Source: an uncultured Oscillospiraceae bacterium (GTDB taxonomy: Bacteria > Bacillota > Clostridia > Oscillospirales > Oscillospiraceae). From it: a stretch of DNA of 12,762 nucleotides. The number at the start of each line of letters is the position of its first letter. The first letter of the stretch is position 1. Shown one piece after another: positions 12,489 through 12,762 of this stretch. The stretch covers positions 1 through 12,762 of the forward strand of contig CAKUND010000052.1 of assembly GCA_934668295.1 (NCBI GenBank), given 5' to 3'. The notes under the pieces were generated by a model that saw only the letters and a program-made list of their open reading frames with translations, made no database searches and was not told the origin of the DNA. A program made the translations under genes and the position numbers.

Positions 12489-12762
12489 TTATTCTTTGAC
12501 ATTGGCCGCGACGTAATCGTCGACAGCCGCCAGCGCGTCGTCGAGCTTCAGGGCGTTCGTGCCGCCGCCCATGGCGGAATCCGGCTTGCCGCCGCCCTTG
12601 CCGCCGACGATGGGCGCAATGTTCTTAATGATGTCGCCGGCCTTGATGCCGCGCGCGACAGCCCTCTTGCCGCAGACGGCAAGCAGCGTGACCTTTTCGC
12701 CGTTGACGGAGCCGAGGGCCGCGACGGTGTTCGGGTTCTTGTCGCGCAGGAAATCGCCGAGC
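12489..12762 (-). CDS. alaS: Alanyl-tRNA synthetase, C-terminal fragment
   Basis: The last 90 codons of alaS enter from the right edge. The protein ends with the DHHA1/C-Ala region: VTLLAVCGKRAVARGIKAGD, then IAPIVGGKGGGKPDSAMGGG, the glycine-rich phrase typical of alanyl-tRNA synthetase, and a short acidic tail ending VAANVKE. The complete enzyme charges tRNA-Ala and edits misacylated tRNA; the aminoacylation and editing domains are outside the window. The stop (12491-12489) overlaps the ribosome binding site of the HIT gene. Confidence 0.92.
   Translation of the reverse strand, partial: LGDFLRDKNPNTVAALGSVNGEKVTLLAVCGKRAVARGIKAGDIIKNIAPIVGGKGGGKPDSAMGGGTNALKLDDALAAVDDYVAANVKE

Overview
The window looks like chromosomal DNA from a GC-rich, low-G+C-phylum anaerobe, most likely a gut Oscillospiraceae/Ruminococcaceae-type Clostridia. 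The reasons are the strong AGGAGG ribosome binding sites, consensus sigma-A promoters, an OadG-type subunit, a clostridial heavy-metal P1B ATPase with its DUF6110-like partner, a NahK-type sugar kinase, and the family of short palindromic intergenic repeats. There is no phage, IS element, CRISPR array, rRNA or tRNA. This assignment is inference from gene content.

Layout. Positions 1-161 (-) hold the 5' end of ftsH, divergent from rlmB (377-1180, +), with a good promoter for each. A 480-base gene-free stretch (1181-1661) is packed with palindromic repeats. It is followed by a 688-residue membrane protein (1662-3728, +) with the architecture of a P1B metal ATPase but none of its catalytic motifs. 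Next come a highly expressed EF-G-2-type GTPase (3893-5962, +) and a U32-peptidase-like protein (6039-6941, +). Strong hairpins then separate these from a lone OadG-like subunit (7087-7440, -).

Positions 7441-7939 contain no gene. They hold a promoter, a cobalamin riboswitch, an intrinsic terminator, two further hairpins and a final strong terminator, all reading right, with no protein gene to control. Leftward beyond this lie nahK (7940-9019, -), a P1B ATPase pseudogene whose catalytic middle is deleted (9167-9962, -), a DUF6110-like gene with a one-base frameshift (10030-10289, -), a zinc-ribbon/CFI-box protein (10454-11365, -), and the chain alaS (3' end) > HIT hydrolase > sortase (12762 to 11500, -).

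How genes relate. alaS, the HIT gene and the sortase are spaced as one operon. The DUF6110-like gene and the P1B ATPase look like a former metal-efflux pair, and both are broken. Most other genes are single units bounded by their own promoters and terminators. The points most worth following up are the pseudo-ATPase, the gene-less cobalamin riboswitch, the deletion between 8-base repeats in the second ATPase, and the inverted repeat pairs.
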